This document shows positions 9,946-18,449 of a stretch of 59,884 nt of DNA, in pieces. Origin of the DNA: Chloroflexota bacterium (GTDB lineage Bacteria > Chloroflexota > UBA6077 > CF-72); the NCBI GenBank assembly GCA_019247515.1, contig JAFAOS010000452.1:1-59884 (forward strand), read 5' to 3'. The stretch's first letter is position 1, and each line of letters begins with the position of its first letter. The translations under genes and the position numbers were made by a program. The notes under the pieces were generated by a model that searched no databases, was not told where the DNA came from, and was given only the letters and a program-made list of their open reading frames with translations.

Positions 9946-10799
9946 GTCGCACGCACGAGCGCGGGCTGGGGCGCGGACTCGGGGCGCTGATTCCGCCGTC
10001 GACCGCCACGCGCCATGGGCTCCGCGACGTGCCGGTCGACGCGATTCGACCCAATCCGTGGCAGCCGCGCACCAGCTTCGACGACCAGGAGCTGGAGGAG
10101 CTCGCGCAGTCGATTCGCGAGCACGGGGTCCTGCAGCCGGTCCTGGTCAGCCAACAGCCCGACGGGACTTTTCAGCTCATCACTGGCGAGCGTCGCTGGC
10201 GAGCCGTCCAGAAAACGGGCATGCCCACCCTGCCGGCCATGGTCAAGGAGACGACGCCACAGGCCAGCCTCGAGCTGGCGCTCGTCGAGAACATTCAACG
10301 CCGCGACCTGAACCCACTCGAGGAGGCGCACGCCTTTCGCCAGCTGCTCGACGAGCACGGGCTGACCCAGGAGCAGCTTGGGCAGCGCGTCGGCAAGAGC
10401 CGCGTCAGCATCACCAACACGCTGCGCTTGCTGCACCTGCCAGAGCCGGTGCGCGAAGCGCTGGCCGGCGGCTCGATTACCGAAGGCCATGCGCGGGCGA
10501 TTCTGATGGCCAGTGGGGAAACGGCCCGCCTGCGCGTGCTCGAGCGGGTGCTGGCCGATCACCTGAGCGTGCGCGACACGGAAGCGCTGGCGCGCCAGTT
10601 GAACGCCAGCCGCGTGCATCCGCCGACCGAGGCGCGGGTCGACCCCGATGTCGAACGGCTAGAGGACGCGTTTCGGCACGCGCTCGGCACGCGCGTGCGG
10701 TTACTGAAAGGCCGGCGCGGCGGCGGGCGGCTGGTGATCACCTTCTTCTCGGACGAAGAGCTGCAGGGGCTCTACGAGGCGATCGTCAATCACGGCTAG
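9942..10799 (+). CDS. parB: chromosome partitioning protein ParB (Spo0J)
   Basis: A 285-residue DNA-binding CTPase that loads on parS sites near the origin. The N-terminus RGLGRGLGALIP is the ParA-interacting motif of Spo0J proteins. The CTP-binding domain contains DQELEELAQSIREHGVLQPVLV and the GERRWRA motif. The HTH is LTQEQLGQRVGKSRVSITNTLRLL and the C-terminal dimerisation helix covers roughly residues 225-285. It overlaps parA by four bases. Its last 14 bases overlap the end of the convergent nucleotidyltransferase gene. I did not find a clear parS palindrome (TGTTTCACGTGAAACA-like) in the window. Confidence 0.95.
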   Translation: MSRTHERGLGRGLGALIPPSTATRHGLRDVPVDAIRPNPWQPRTSFDDQELEELAQSIREHGVLQPVLVSQQPDGTFQLITGERRWRAVQKTGMPTLPAMVKETTPQASLELALVENIQRRDLNPLEEAHAFRQLLDEHGLTQEQLGQRVGKSRVSITNTLRLLHLPEPVREALAGGSITEGHARAILMASGETARLRVLERVLADHLSVRDTEALARQLNASRVHPPTEARVDPDVERLEDAFRHALGTRVRLLKGRRGGGRLVITFFSDEELQGLYEAIVNHG

Positions 10800-11268
10800 G
10801 CGACACCGCCGATCGAAGCTCGTGCGCCAGCAGCGTGCTCGAGTGGCCGGGGGTGAGAGGAATGAACGCCAGCTCGGCGCCGACCTCTCGGGCGGTGGCG
10901 GCTTCGGGCAGGATCTCCGTGTTGTAGTCAGCGCCTTTGGCGTAAACCGTGGGCCGCACCGCGCGCAACAGGCTGTCGGCCGTGGGCTCGACGAAAATCA
11001 CCACGTAGTCGACCGGTTCGAGGGCGGCCACCAGCTCGGCGCGTTCGACGTCTGGCACCAGCGGGCGGCCCGGCTTGCCGACGGCAGCGTCGGCGTTCAC
11101 CCCGACCACGAGCACATCGCCAAGGGAGCGAGCCGCGCGCAGGTAGCGCAGGTGACCGACGTGCAAGACGTCGAAGATGCCGTTGGTCAGCACGATGCGC
11201 CGACCCTGCTGGCGGGCCGCATCCAGTCGCGCTCGCAGGCGTGGCAATTCTTCGACAGGGCCGGCCAT
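10786..11268 (-). CDS. RfaE2/HldE-C-type nucleotidyltransferase
   Basis: A 160-residue cytidylyltransferase-fold enzyme resembling the adenylyltransferase half of HldE, which converts D-glycero-beta-D-manno-heptose 1-phosphate to the ADP sugar. The active-site motif is VLTNGIFDVLHVGHLRYLR (HVGH) and VVGVNADAAVGKPGRP is the usual continuation; the ISTTLIL-like motif is replaced by SSTLLAHELR at the C-terminus. The kinase half of HldE is not adjacent. I chose ATG 11268 because an upstream alternative (11328) would overlap the divergent glycosyltransferase gene. Related stand-alone enzymes act on other sugars, so the substrate is uncertain. Confidence 0.82.
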   Translation of the reverse strand: MAGPVEELPRLRARLDAARQQGRRIVLTNGIFDVLHVGHLRYLRAARSLGDVLVVGVNADAAVGKPGRPLVPDVERAELVAALEPVDYVVIFVEPTADSLLRAVRPTVYAKGADYNTEILPEAATAREVGAELAFIPLTPGHSSTLLAHELRSAVSPSRD

Positions 11269-11277
11269 GCCAAACGT

Positions 11278-11283
11278 TACAAT
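11278..11283 (+). promoter_or_regulatory. -10 box TACAAT, leaderless start
   Basis: TACAAT ends seven bases before the ATG at 11291. This spacing supports that ATG over the alternative at 11321. Confidence 0.5.
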
Positions 11284-11290
11284 CCCCCGA

Positions 11291-12079
11291 ATGTCTTCAG
11301 TGGCGCCGGCGCGGACGACCATGAGCATCTCGGCGGTGCTGCCGGCCTACAACGAAGAAGCCATCATCGAGCGCACCGTCAGGCACGTCGCCAGTGTCCT
11401 GAGCGAGCTCACCGCCGAGTACGAGGTGATCGTCACCAACGACGGCTCGCGTGACCGCACGGGCGAGGTTCTTGCGGCGCTCCAGCAGCGTGAGCAACAG
11501 CTCAACCTGCACGTGGTGACACATCCCACCAACTACGGTTACGGCGCCGCGCTGGCGAGCGGCTTCGACGCGGCTCGCCTCGACCTCATCTTTCTGACTG
11601 ACGGCGACAAACAGTTCGACGTCACCGAGCTCAGCCAATTCATTCCCGAGATGGACGCGCAGACGGACCTGGTAATTGGCTGGAGGCGCAACCGCGCCGA
11701 TCCGTTCATGCGCAAGTTGAACGCCCTGGGCTGGAAGACGCTGGTCAACCTGTTGTTTGGCTATACGGCCCGCGATGTCGACTGCGCATTCAAGCTCTTT
11801 CGCCGGGGCGTGTGGGAGAGCATGACGGTGCACGCGCGCGGCGCCACCTTTTCCGCGGAGTTCCTGATCAAGGCCAGGCGGCTCGGCTTCCACCTCAAAG
11901 AGCTGCCCGTGAGCCATCTGCCGCGCACCGCTGGCAGCCCGACCGGCGCGCGAGCCGACGTCATCGTGCGCGCCTTCGTCGAGCTCTTTCGCCTGTGGCG
12001 CAACCTCGACGACGAGCTGCATACGGATCCGCGCGCGCGGGATCGGCTGAGCGGCGGCCGCGGCGTCCCGGCGGTCTAG
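11291..12079 (+). CDS. family 2 glycosyltransferase (polyprenol-phosphate mannosyltransferase-like)
   Basis: A 262-residue GT-A fold glycosyltransferase. It begins with ISAVLPAYNEEAIIERTVRHV, followed by VTNDGSRDRTGEVLA and FLTDGDKQFDVTELSQF, in which DGDKQFD is the metal/nucleotide-sugar site of the DPM1-like branch. NYGYGAALASGFDAA is the usual flexible region. No transmembrane segments follow, so this is the soluble catalytic type that transfers a sugar to a polyprenyl phosphate or lipid. The ATG at 11291 lies seven bases after a TACAAT box. It is divergent from the nucleotidyltransferase, and the two could supply a cell-surface glycan, which is inference. Confidence 0.87.
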   Translation: MSSVAPARTTMSISAVLPAYNEEAIIERTVRHVASVLSELTAEYEVIVTNDGSRDRTGEVLAALQQREQQLNLHVVTHPTNYGYGAALASGFDAARLDLIFLTDGDKQFDVTELSQFIPEMDAQTDLVIGWRRNRADPFMRKLNALGWKTLVNLLFGYTARDVDCAFKLFRRGVWESMTVHARGATFSAEFLIKARRLGFHLKELPVSHLPRTAGSPTGARADVIVRAFVELFRLWRNLDDELHTDPRARDRLSGGRGVPAV

Positions 12080-12103
12080 AAGCTTTCTCCCCAGAGCGTC
12101 CGC

Positions 12104-12430
12104 GTGTTCAGGCCGCCCGGAGACCCCGAATTTCGCTCGGACCTCCCCAAACTGGAGAGCGAGCGCCGGCCCTACGGCTACCGCGCGGGCCTGCAGCTCG
12201 AAGAGCGTCTGCAAGGTCTCGGCGCCGTGGCGCTCGGGGTTGTCGGGCTGCTGGTGGCGTACGCCATCTTCACCGGCTTGTTGCCGTTCGGGTTGCGACC
12301 CCCACCTCCACCGCCGGGGGTCCTGGTCCAGGCGCCACTCATCAACCCCGCGGCCTGCGTCGCGCCGCTGATGGCGTTCGGCTCGATTGCGCTGATCGTG
12401 GTCGGCTTTCGGCGCGTTGTCGACCCCTGA
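12104..12430 (+). CDS. small two-helix membrane protein, unknown function
   Basis: A 108-residue protein not recognised as any family. A charged N-terminal 40 residues (DPEFRSDLPKLESERRPYG) is followed by a transmembrane helix (AVALGVVGLLVAYAIFTGLL), a proline-rich loop with a run of prolines, and a second helix (PLMAFGSIALIVVGFRRVV). It lies 24 bases after the glycosyltransferase on the same strand and may be cotranscribed with it. The start at GTG 12104 is the only one giving the complete charged N-terminus. Confidence 0.6.
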   Translation: MFRPPGDPEFRSDLPKLESERRPYGYRAGLQLEERLQGLGAVALGVVGLLVAYAIFTGLLPFGLRPPPPPPGVLVQAPLINPAACVAPLMAFGSIALIVVGFRRVVDP

Positions 12431-12443
12431 ATTGCCGGAATGC

Positions 12444-12449
12444 TAAACT
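12444..12449 (+). promoter_or_regulatory. -10 box TAAACT upstream of ku
   Basis: TAAACT within the sequence TGCTAAACT. The next gene in this direction is ku at 12579, so the predicted leader is about 120 bases and contains a dispersed repeat at 12470. Confidence 0.4.
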
Positions 12450-12469
12450 CGCCGGCCCCGGACAGGTGA

Positions 12470-12488
12470 TTCCCCAGAGGGGACCCCC
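12470..12488 (+). repeat. dispersed repeat, core CCCCAGAGGGGACCC
   Basis: TTCCCCAGAGGGGACCCCC, with CCCC and GGGG able to pair around AGA. The same core occurs at 20283, 20588, 23831 and 49804. This copy lies in the leader of the ku gene. Confidence 0.75.
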
Positions 12489-12578
12489 ACTGGAAGCGCG
12501 GAGCGTGTTGACCATGGAAACACGAACGTGGTCTCACGTTCCCACCCGTGTCCACCTGAGAGGCATAGAGAGATAGCA

Positions 12579-13415
12579 ATGCCCAGACCAATCTGGAAAG
12601 GCGCCATCACGTTCGGGATGATCAGCATCCCGGTCAAGCTCTACGGCGCCACCGAAAGCAAAGACCTCGCCTTCAACATGCTCCACAAACCGGACAGGAG
12701 CCGCCTCAAGCAGAAGCGCTGGTGCCCGGTCGACGATCGTGAGGTCTTTCAAGACGAGATCGTGCGGGCATACGAGTACACCAAAGACCGCTACGTCGAG
12801 GTCACGGACGAGGACATCGAGTCGCTGCCAGTGCCCAGCAAGCACACGATCGAGCTGACATCGTTCGTCAAGGCGGCGGAGATCGATCCCGTGTACTTCG
12901 AACGCTCCTACTTTCTCGAGGCAGACGACGTCGGCGCCAAGCCGTACGCGCTGCTGATGCGCGCGCTGAAGACGAAGCAGGTCGCGGCGATGGCCAAGGT
13001 GGCGCTGCGCAACAAAGAGAGCCTCTGCGTGCTGCGCCCCGGCGAAAACGTGCTGATGCTCGAGACGCTCTATTACCCGGACGAGATTCGCACCGCCGAC
13101 TTGCCCGAAGCCCCCGAGGTGCTGGTCTCGTCGCAAGAGCTGACCATGGCCCTGACGCTGGTCGAGATGCTCGAAGAGCCGTTCGATCCAAAGAAGTACC
13201 GCGACGAGTACCGCGTCGCCCTGCTGGACATGATCGAGGCGAAGGCCAACGGCCAGGAGGTGGTGGCGACACCCGAGGCGCCGCTGCCGAAGACCGTCGA
13301 CCTGATGGCGGCCCTCAAGGCGAGCCTGGAAGCGGCGAAGAAGGCGAAGCCGGCTGCGGAGGCGGAGACGCCAGCACCCGACGAGCCGAAGGAAGAAGTG
13401 GCGGTCGCCTTCTAA
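12579..13415 (+). CDS. ku: Ku protein for non-homologous end joining
   Basis: A 278-residue bacterial Ku that binds DNA double-strand ends and recruits LigD. The N-terminus MPRPIWKGAITFGMISIPVKLYGAT is diagnostic for bacterial Ku. ERSYFLEADDVGAKPYALLMRAL and NVLMLETLYYPDEIR belong to the ring-forming beta-barrel. The C-terminus from about residue 235 is a lysine/alanine/glutamate-rich tail of the kind that contacts LigD and DNA. ATG 12579 was chosen because homology starts exactly there. Only 95 bases separate its stop from the first usual start codon of ligD, and three bases separate it from ligD-like coding sequence in another frame. It is likely cotranscribed with ligD. Confidence 0.96.
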   Translation: MPRPIWKGAITFGMISIPVKLYGATESKDLAFNMLHKPDRSRLKQKRWCPVDDREVFQDEIVRAYEYTKDRYVEVTDEDIESLPVPSKHTIELTSFVKAAEIDPVYFERSYFLEADDVGAKPYALLMRALKTKQVAAMAKVALRNKESLCVLRPGENVLMLETLYYPDEIRTADLPEAPEVLVSSQELTMALTLVEMLEEPFDPKKYRDEYRVALLDMIEAKANGQEVVATPEAPLPKTVDLMAALKASLEAAKKAKPAAEAETPAPDEPKEEVAVAF

Positions 13416-13510
13416 CGTTAGACGAGTACCGCGCAAAGCGCGACTTCTCCCGAACTGACGAGCCCGCGCCGCGGACCGCGCCCTCGCGGACGGGCCCGCT
13501 CACGTTCGTC

Positions 13511-16123
13511 GTGCAGAAGCACGCCGCGCGACGGCTGCACTACGACTTCCGCCTCGAAGTCGACGGCGTGCTCAAGTCGTGGCCGATCCCCAACGGTCCG
13601 TCGTACACCCACGGCGAGCGCCGCCTGGCAGTCATGACCGAAGACCATCCGCTCGAGTACGCCACTTTCGAAGGCGTCATTCCCAAAGGCGAGTACGGCG
13701 GCGGCCAGGTCATCGTCTGGGACCGCGGCATCTATGCCCCCGAGGACAACGGCGAGCCTTGCTTCGAACGGGAGCGGGCCGAGCGGCTCGTGCGGCGGGG
13801 GATCGAACAAGGCAAGCTCGGCATCTTCCTGCAAGGCCACAAGCTGCACGGCGGCTGGACGCTCGTCCACATCGAGGACAAGAACTGGCTGTTCATCAAG
13901 AAGGATGACAGCTTCGCGGACGCGGGCCACGACGTCTCGAAGGAAGAGCAGTCGGTGCTATCCGGGCTGACGATCGAAGACCTCAAAGCGGGCCGGCTGC
14001 CGCCGCCACATCGGCTCGAGGTGCTCACGCCCGCAACCGCCAGGGGCGCGCGCAAGAGCGATCCACCGCGCATGCTCTCGCCCATGCTGCCCTCGCTGGC
14101 GGAGCGGCCGTTTTCGAATCCCAACTGGCTGTTCGAGCCCAAACTCGACGGCTATCGCATCATCGCCATGGTCGAAAACCAGACCGTTCGTCTCACCTCG
14201 CGTCGCGGCCTGGATTGCTCCAACGAGTACCCGTGGCTGGTCAGGGCACTACGCCAGCAGCCCTTCGGCGACGCCATCTTCGACGGCGAGATCGTGGCCA
14301 TCGACTCGGAGGGCCGCACGTCCTTTCAACTGCTGCAGAATCGCAATGGCGAGCCCAGGCCGCTGCTGCTGTACTACGCGTTCGACCTGCTCTACCGGGA
14401 CGGCTACGACTTGCGGGGCGTCGGACTGGACGACCGCAAGGAGCTTCTGCGCAACAGCCTGATCCCGACGGACCGCATCCGCATCGTCGAGGTCTTCCCC
14501 GAAGACGGCGTCAGCCTGTACCGCGCCGTGCACGACGCTGGCATCGAGGGCATTGTCGCCAAGCGCCGGAACAGCCGCTACGAGCCGGGCAAGCGCAGCG
14601 ACTCGTGGATCAAAGTCAAGGCGACACACAGTGAGGAGTTCGTGGTCGGCGGCTACACCGTTGGCTCCGGGGCGCGCGCGGACACCTTCGGCTCGCTCGT
14701 TGTCGGCTACTACCGGCCGGGCGCGGATCGGCTCACGTACGTGGGGCACGCGGGCTCGGGTTTCGACGATCGCACGCTCAAAGCCGTGTACGAACGACTG
14801 CAGCCGCTGCGGACCGACGCGTGTCCGTTCGAGGGCGAGGTCCCGAAGTTCGGCATGTGGCGACGACCCGGCAAGGCGGATGGTCCGATCACCTGGGTCA
14901 GGCCCGACCTGGTGGCGCAGGTCAAGTTCGCCGAGAAGACCACCGACGGCATCCTGCGGGCGCCGGTGTTTCTCGGCATTCGCGAGGACAAGGCAGCGCC
15001 CGACGTGATCTCAGTCGAGGTCGTGGACCCACCGATTGGCATCGCTGAGGCGCCGCAGGCCGAAGCTCGCTCTGACCTAGTGGAGACGCTCCTGAATCAC
15101 ACCGGAGAAAAGCTCACGGTCAGTGTCGAGGGACACGAGATCGCCCTCAGCAACCTGAACAAGGTCTTCTGGCCGGCGCACGGCCAGCAGCGGGCGCTCA
15201 CCAAGCGCGACCTGATCGTCTACTTCGTGCGCGTCGCCGACTGTTTGCTGCCACACCTGAAGGATCGACCGCTGACCCTGGTGCGGTTTCCGAACGGCAT
15301 CGCCGGCGGGCACTTCTACCAGAAGCACTACGAACAGGGCGTCCCGTCGTTCGTCGAGACGACCTGGCTGTACTCGGACCAGAACAAGGGCGACGGCGAG
15401 TACCTGCGCGTCAACAACCTGCCGACGCTCGTCTGGCTCGGCCAGCTCGCCGACATCGAGCTGCACATGTGGTATTCACGTGTGGATGCCTCGGGTGACG
15501 CGGAGGGTCGGCCGACCACGTTCGCGGGCTCGGTCGAGAATATGCACCGGTCGGTGCTGAACTATCCCGACTTCGTCGTGTTCGACCTGGACCCGTACCT
15601 GTATTCGGGCAACGAGGCCCGCGGCGCGGAGCCCGAGCTGCACCCGGAAGGCTTCGCCGCGACCTGCCAGGCGGCGCTGTGGCTCAAGGAGATGCTCGAC
15701 GGGCTGGGCCTGGCGTCGTTCGTCAAGACGACCGGGCGCACCGGGCTGCACATCTACGTGCCGATTCAGCGGACACTGGACTACCACGCGACGCACACCA
15801 TCAGCGAGACGATCGCCCGGGTGCTGGCGCAACAGCATCCGAACGAGGTCACGATCGAGTGGGCGGTCGACAAGCGACGCGGCAAGGTGTTTGCCGACTA
15901 CAACCAGAACGTGCGCGGCAAGACGCTGGCGTCGATCTACTCGCCGCGGGTGCTGCCGTGGGCGGCGGTGTCGATGCCGCTGCGCTGGGAGGAAGTGGGG
16001 CAGGGCATTTTTCCGACGGACTTCACGATCCTGAGCGCGCCCGAGCGCCTGCGTGAGGTCGGCGACCTGTGGGCAGGAATTCTGGAGGCCAAACACGATC
16101 TGGCGGGGCTGCTTTCAGCATGA
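13511..16123 (+). CDS. ligD: multifunctional ATP-dependent DNA ligase LigD (PE-LIG-POL)
   Basis: The end-joining ligase, read here as 870 residues in the order phosphoesterase (about 1-120), ligase (about 190-490) and polymerase/primase (about 560-860), the Pseudomonas-type order. PE motifs: KHAARRLHYDFRLE and GVIPKGEYGGGQV. Ligase: nucleotidyl-lysine in EPKLDGYR (K211), then FDGEIVAID, GIEGIVAKR and SWIKVK. Polymerase: LNYPDFVVFDLDP (metal aspartates), FVKTTGRTGLHIYVP and DYNQNVRGKTLASIYSPR. The typical LigD N-terminus (LDEYRAKRDFSRTDEP) is encoded in the same frame from 13418, but no ATG, GTG or TTG lies before it. The annotated GTG at 13511 would therefore truncate the PE domain by 31 residues. 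The true start is unclear. Confidence 0.94.
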   Translation: MQKHAARRLHYDFRLEVDGVLKSWPIPNGPSYTHGERRLAVMTEDHPLEYATFEGVIPKGEYGGGQVIVWDRGIYAPEDNGEPCFERERAERLVRRGIEQGKLGIFLQGHKLHGGWTLVHIEDKNWLFIKKDDSFADAGHDVSKEEQSVLSGLTIEDLKAGRLPPPHRLEVLTPATARGARKSDPPRMLSPMLPSLAERPFSNPNWLFEPKLDGYRIIAMVENQTVRLTSRRGLDCSNEYPWLVRALRQQPFGDAIFDGEIVAIDSEGRTSFQLLQNRNGEPRPLLLYYAFDLLYRDGYDLRGVGLDDRKELLRNSLIPTDRIRIVEVFPEDGVSLYRAVHDAGIEGIVAKRRNSRYEPGKRSDSWIKVKATHSEEFVVGGYTVGSGARADTFGSLVVGYYRPGADRLTYVGHAGSGFDDRTLKAVYERLQPLRTDACPFEGEVPKFGMWRRPGKADGPITWVRPDLVAQVKFAEKTTDGILRAPVFLGIREDKAAPDVISVEVVDPPIGIAEAPQAEARSDLVETLLNHTGEKLTVSVEGHEIALSNLNKVFWPAHGQQRALTKRDLIVYFVRVADCLLPHLKDRPLTLVRFPNGIAGGHFYQKHYEQGVPSFVETTWLYSDQNKGDGEYLRVNNLPTLVWLGQLADIELHMWYSRVDASGDAEGRPTTFAGSVENMHRSVLNYPDFVVFDLDPYLYSGNEARGAEPELHPEGFAATCQAALWLKEMLDGLGLASFVKTTGRTGLHIYVPIQRTLDYHATHTISETIARVLAQQHPNEVTIEWAVDKRRGKVFADYNQNVRGKTLASIYSPRVLPWAAVSMPLRWEEVGQGIFPTDFTILSAPERLREVGDLWAGILEAKHDLAGLLSA

Positions 16124-16127
16124 CGAG

Positions 16128-16673
16128 GTGAGGGCGACAGCGATACTCGTGCCTGGCTATGGCGGCTCTGCCGATCAGCCCATCGTCAGGGCGATGGCGG
16201 CGCAGCTGAAGAGCGTTGACATTGCGCCACGATCGATGGCGTTCTCGCGCAAGAAACCAGCTGGCGACTTTACACCCGAGCTCGACGAGCTGCGGCGTGT
16301 CCGAGACTCGCTCAGCACTCGCGACGTGACAAAGCTGGCGTTGGTGGGCAGGTCCTTCGGTGGACGCATCTGCACCCGCCTGGCCGCCATCGAGCCGCCC
16401 GACGCGCTGGTGGTCCTCGGCCATCCCATCTCGCCGCCCGGTCATCCGCGGCCTGACGACGAGGCCGCGCTCGCGGCGGTGAAGTGTCCGACGCTCATCG
16501 TGCAGGGCGACCGCGACAGGCTCGGTCCCGTGGCGGTCCTGCGCGACATCGCCGCCGCCAACACTCGCATCGAGATCTTCGTGCTGGCCGACGCGGGTCA
16601 TCAGTTCGGAGCTCGACAGGCCGAGGGATTGCGCCATGCCGCCGAATGGCTGGTCACTACACTCGAGGCGTAA
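16128..16673 (+). CDS. alpha/beta hydrolase (dienelactone hydrolase/Tex30-like)
   Basis: A 181-residue serine hydrolase fold protein. It begins VRATAILVPGYGGSADQPIVR, with the oxyanion glycines, followed by the nucleophile elbow LVGRSFGGRICTRL, then TLIVQGDRDRLGP (acid region) and DAGHQFGARQAEG with the likely catalytic histidine. The set S-D-H is complete. The small size and lack of a cap place it near the KANL3/Tex30 group, whose substrates are unknown. GTG 16128 starts four bases after the ligD stop and its own stop abuts the ATG at 16674, so it sits in the ku-ligD operon without an evident repair role. Confidence 0.8.
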   Translation: MRATAILVPGYGGSADQPIVRAMAAQLKSVDIAPRSMAFSRKKPAGDFTPELDELRRVRDSLSTRDVTKLALVGRSFGGRICTRLAAIEPPDALVVLGHPISPPGHPRPDDEAALAAVKCPTLIVQGDRDRLGPVAVLRDIAAANTRIEIFVLADAGHQFGARQAEGLRHAAEWLVTTLEA

Positions 16674-17399
16674 ATGACGTCGACCAAAGCTTTGAGAATG
16701 CGACGACTGTTTGGGCCCGACGGCCGCCTGCTCCTTGTGGCCATGGACCACGCCATCTTCATGGGTCACGTGGCGGGCCTGGACCTGACGACGATGGCCA
16801 GCGTGGTCAGGTCGGGCGCCGACGCGGTCATGACCACGTTCGGGATGGCGCGCCGCGCGGCGCAGTCACCCGCGCTGCTGGGGCAGGCCGCCCTCGTGCT
16901 CAGCCTGGACGTCCACGCCTCCGAGCCCGAGGAGCAGCTTGTTAACGCTTTGCGCCTGGGAGCCGATTCGGTCAAAGTGCTGGCCGCCTCGAGCGATCCC
17001 GAGCAGTGGAGGTCGCTGGAACGCTACGCGGTGGTGGCCGAGCGCTGGGGCGTTCCGTTCCAGGCGGAGGTCATCCCGGGCGGGTTCGATCAGCCCGATC
17101 AGCACACTCCGGCAAACATCGCCAGGGTGTGCCGCCAGGCCGCCGAGATGGGCGCCGATTACGTCAAAACCCTGTACACCGGCGATCCCGACAGCATGCA
17201 GCGCGCTGTCGAAGGCGCCACCGTCCCCGTTGTCATCCTGGGCGGCGACCGCACTTCCGACGAGGACGCGCTGGTGCGTCAGGTGCGCGACGCAATATCG
17301 GCCGGCGTGTCGGGCGTCGCATTCGGACGCAATATCTGGAGTCACCCCGATCCAGCGGCGATCACGCGCCGCCTGGCAGCCGTTGTTCACCCTGACTGA
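16674..17399 (+). CDS. class I aldolase of the DeoC/LacD/ADH-synthase family
   Basis: A 241-residue TIM-barrel aldolase. LLVAMDHAIFMGHVAGLDLTT matches the start of archaeal-type class I fructose-bisphosphate aldolases and 2-amino-3,7-dideoxy-D-threo-hept-6-ulosonate synthases. The Schiff-base lysine is likely in GADYVKTLYTGDP, and VVILGGDRTSDEDALVRQV plus GVSGVAFGRNIWSHPDP form the phosphate-binding C-terminal part. Which reaction it runs cannot be decided: FBP aldolase, ADH synthase of the alternative shikimate entry, or a LsrF-like enzyme. The ATG directly follows the hydrolase stop with no gap, so translation is coupled. Confidence 0.85.
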   Translation: MTSTKALRMRRLFGPDGRLLLVAMDHAIFMGHVAGLDLTTMASVVRSGADAVMTTFGMARRAAQSPALLGQAALVLSLDVHASEPEEQLVNALRLGADSVKVLAASSDPEQWRSLERYAVVAERWGVPFQAEVIPGGFDQPDQHTPANIARVCRQAAEMGADYVKTLYTGDPDSMQRAVEGATVPVVILGGDRTSDEDALVRQVRDAISAGVSGVAFGRNIWSHPDPAAITRRLAAVVHPD

Positions 17400-17412
17400 G
17401 GTGCTAACGGGG

Positions 17413-17418
17413 TAGACT
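17413..17418 (+). promoter_or_regulatory. -10 box TAGACT, leaderless start
   Basis: TAGACT ends six bases before the ATG at 17425 and lies in the 25-base gap after the aldolase, giving the PAC2 gene its own promoter. Confidence 0.55.
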
Positions 17419-17424
17419 CAGTCG

Positions 17425-18405
17425 ATGCAGCTCGTTCTGGGCGAGCCGCCAGGCGGCCTTCGACAGCCAGTCCTCCTCGCCGGCTTCGGCGGCTGGGGCG
17501 ATGCTGGCAGCGCCGCGAGCATTGCCTTGCGGCACCTGCTCGGCGACCCGGCCCCGCCAGCGTCCGCCATGCTCGACCCATCCGCCTGCTACGACTTTAC
17601 GGTTGCACGCCCACTCTCGACGCGCTCATCTGACGGCCGCCGCTGGTCGCTCGAGTATCCAAAGGTCGCCTTCTATCCCGTGCCACTGCCCAGCGCCCAG
17701 CGCGACCTGCTCATCCTGATCGGACCCGAGCCGCATTTCCGCTGGCCGGAGCTCGCGCCGGCCATCATCAACTACGCCCGAGCCGCGGGCGTCCAGTCGA
17801 TGCTGACCCTGGGCGCGTACGTCGGGCCGGTCACGCATCACGTGGCGCCCGTCGTCCGCCGCACACTCGATGCTGGACTGAGCAAGCGCTTGCGGGACCT
17901 CGAGCTGCACGACACCGACTACGAAGGGCCGACCGCCTTCGTCACGGCGCTGCTGCACGCCGCGGCGGCCGGCGGCATGTCGGCGGTGAGTCTGTGGGTA
18001 GCCACCCCACCGTACCTGCAGGCGGGTAACCCGGTCGCCGCGCTGGCGCTTCTGGAGGCGACCAACAGGGTGACGCAACTGCCCGTCGAGGTCGACCGAC
18101 TGAGAGACGTGGCCGACACGTTCCTGCACGACGTCGAGGCGGCCCTCGAGGAGCACCCGGAGCTGGCCGAGCAGCTCAAGGAGATGCTCGAGGAAGAGCA
18201 GGACGAGGATCAGGACGACGAGGAGTCGTTCGAGACCCGGGGGCGGGCGCACTGGCGCGGGCCCGATCCGGATCGGCCGCCGCCCGATGCTCCGCCGGGC
18301 CTGCCCACCGGCAAGGCGCTGGTCGAGGCTGTGGAGAAGTACCTGCAGCAACGCAAAGACGACGACGACGACCCGCCGACGACGAGCGCCGGGCCGGCGG
18401 TCTGA
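17425..18405 (+). CDS. PAC2-family protein (proteasome assembly chaperone 2-like)
   Basis: A 326-residue protein of the PAC2 superfamily. The N-terminal domain has the family pattern QPVLLAGFGGWGDAGSAASIALRHLL (about 14-39), DLLILIGPEPHFRWPEL, then MLTLGAYVGPVTH and a glycine/serine region with VSLWVATPPYLQAGNP. Eukaryotic and archaeal relatives are proteasome assembly chaperones; actinobacterial relatives are of unknown role. After about residue 235 comes a highly acidic stretch (EEEQDEDQDDEESFE) and a proline/aspartate-rich tail. Neither proteasome genes nor pup are present here. The two oppositely facing families of palindromic repeats begin directly after its stop. Confidence 0.85.
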   Translation: MQLVLGEPPGGLRQPVLLAGFGGWGDAGSAASIALRHLLGDPAPPASAMLDPSACYDFTVARPLSTRSSDGRRWSLEYPKVAFYPVPLPSAQRDLLILIGPEPHFRWPELAPAIINYARAAGVQSMLTLGAYVGPVTHHVAPVVRRTLDAGLSKRLRDLELHDTDYEGPTAFVTALLHAAAAGGMSAVSLWVATPPYLQAGNPVAALALLEATNRVTQLPVEVDRLRDVADTFLHDVEAALEEHPELAEQLKEMLEEEQDEDQDDEESFETRGRAHWRGPDPDRPPPDAPPGLPTGKALVEAVEKYLQQRKDDDDDPPTTSAGPAV

Positions 18406-18407
18406 AT

Positions 18408-18446
18408 CTCTCCCTCACCCCCGCCCTCTCCCAGAGGGAGAGGGAG
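18408..18446. repeat. palindromic intergenic repeat CTCTCCCTCTGGGAGAGG type
   Basis: Contains the self-complementary CCCTCTCCCAGAGGGAGAGG preceded by CTCTCCCTCACCC. The same element occurs twice at 31541-31650. This type is widespread in GC-rich bacteria between convergent genes, where it can act as a hairpin or terminator. Confidence 0.8.
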
Positions 18447-18449
18447 CCA

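Noticed and set aside
9942..10799. A parS site near parB
   Set aside because: I looked for TGTTNCACGTGAAACA-like palindromes around parA-parB and in the gaps and found none; CACGTGAAAC at 3714 is only a half match.
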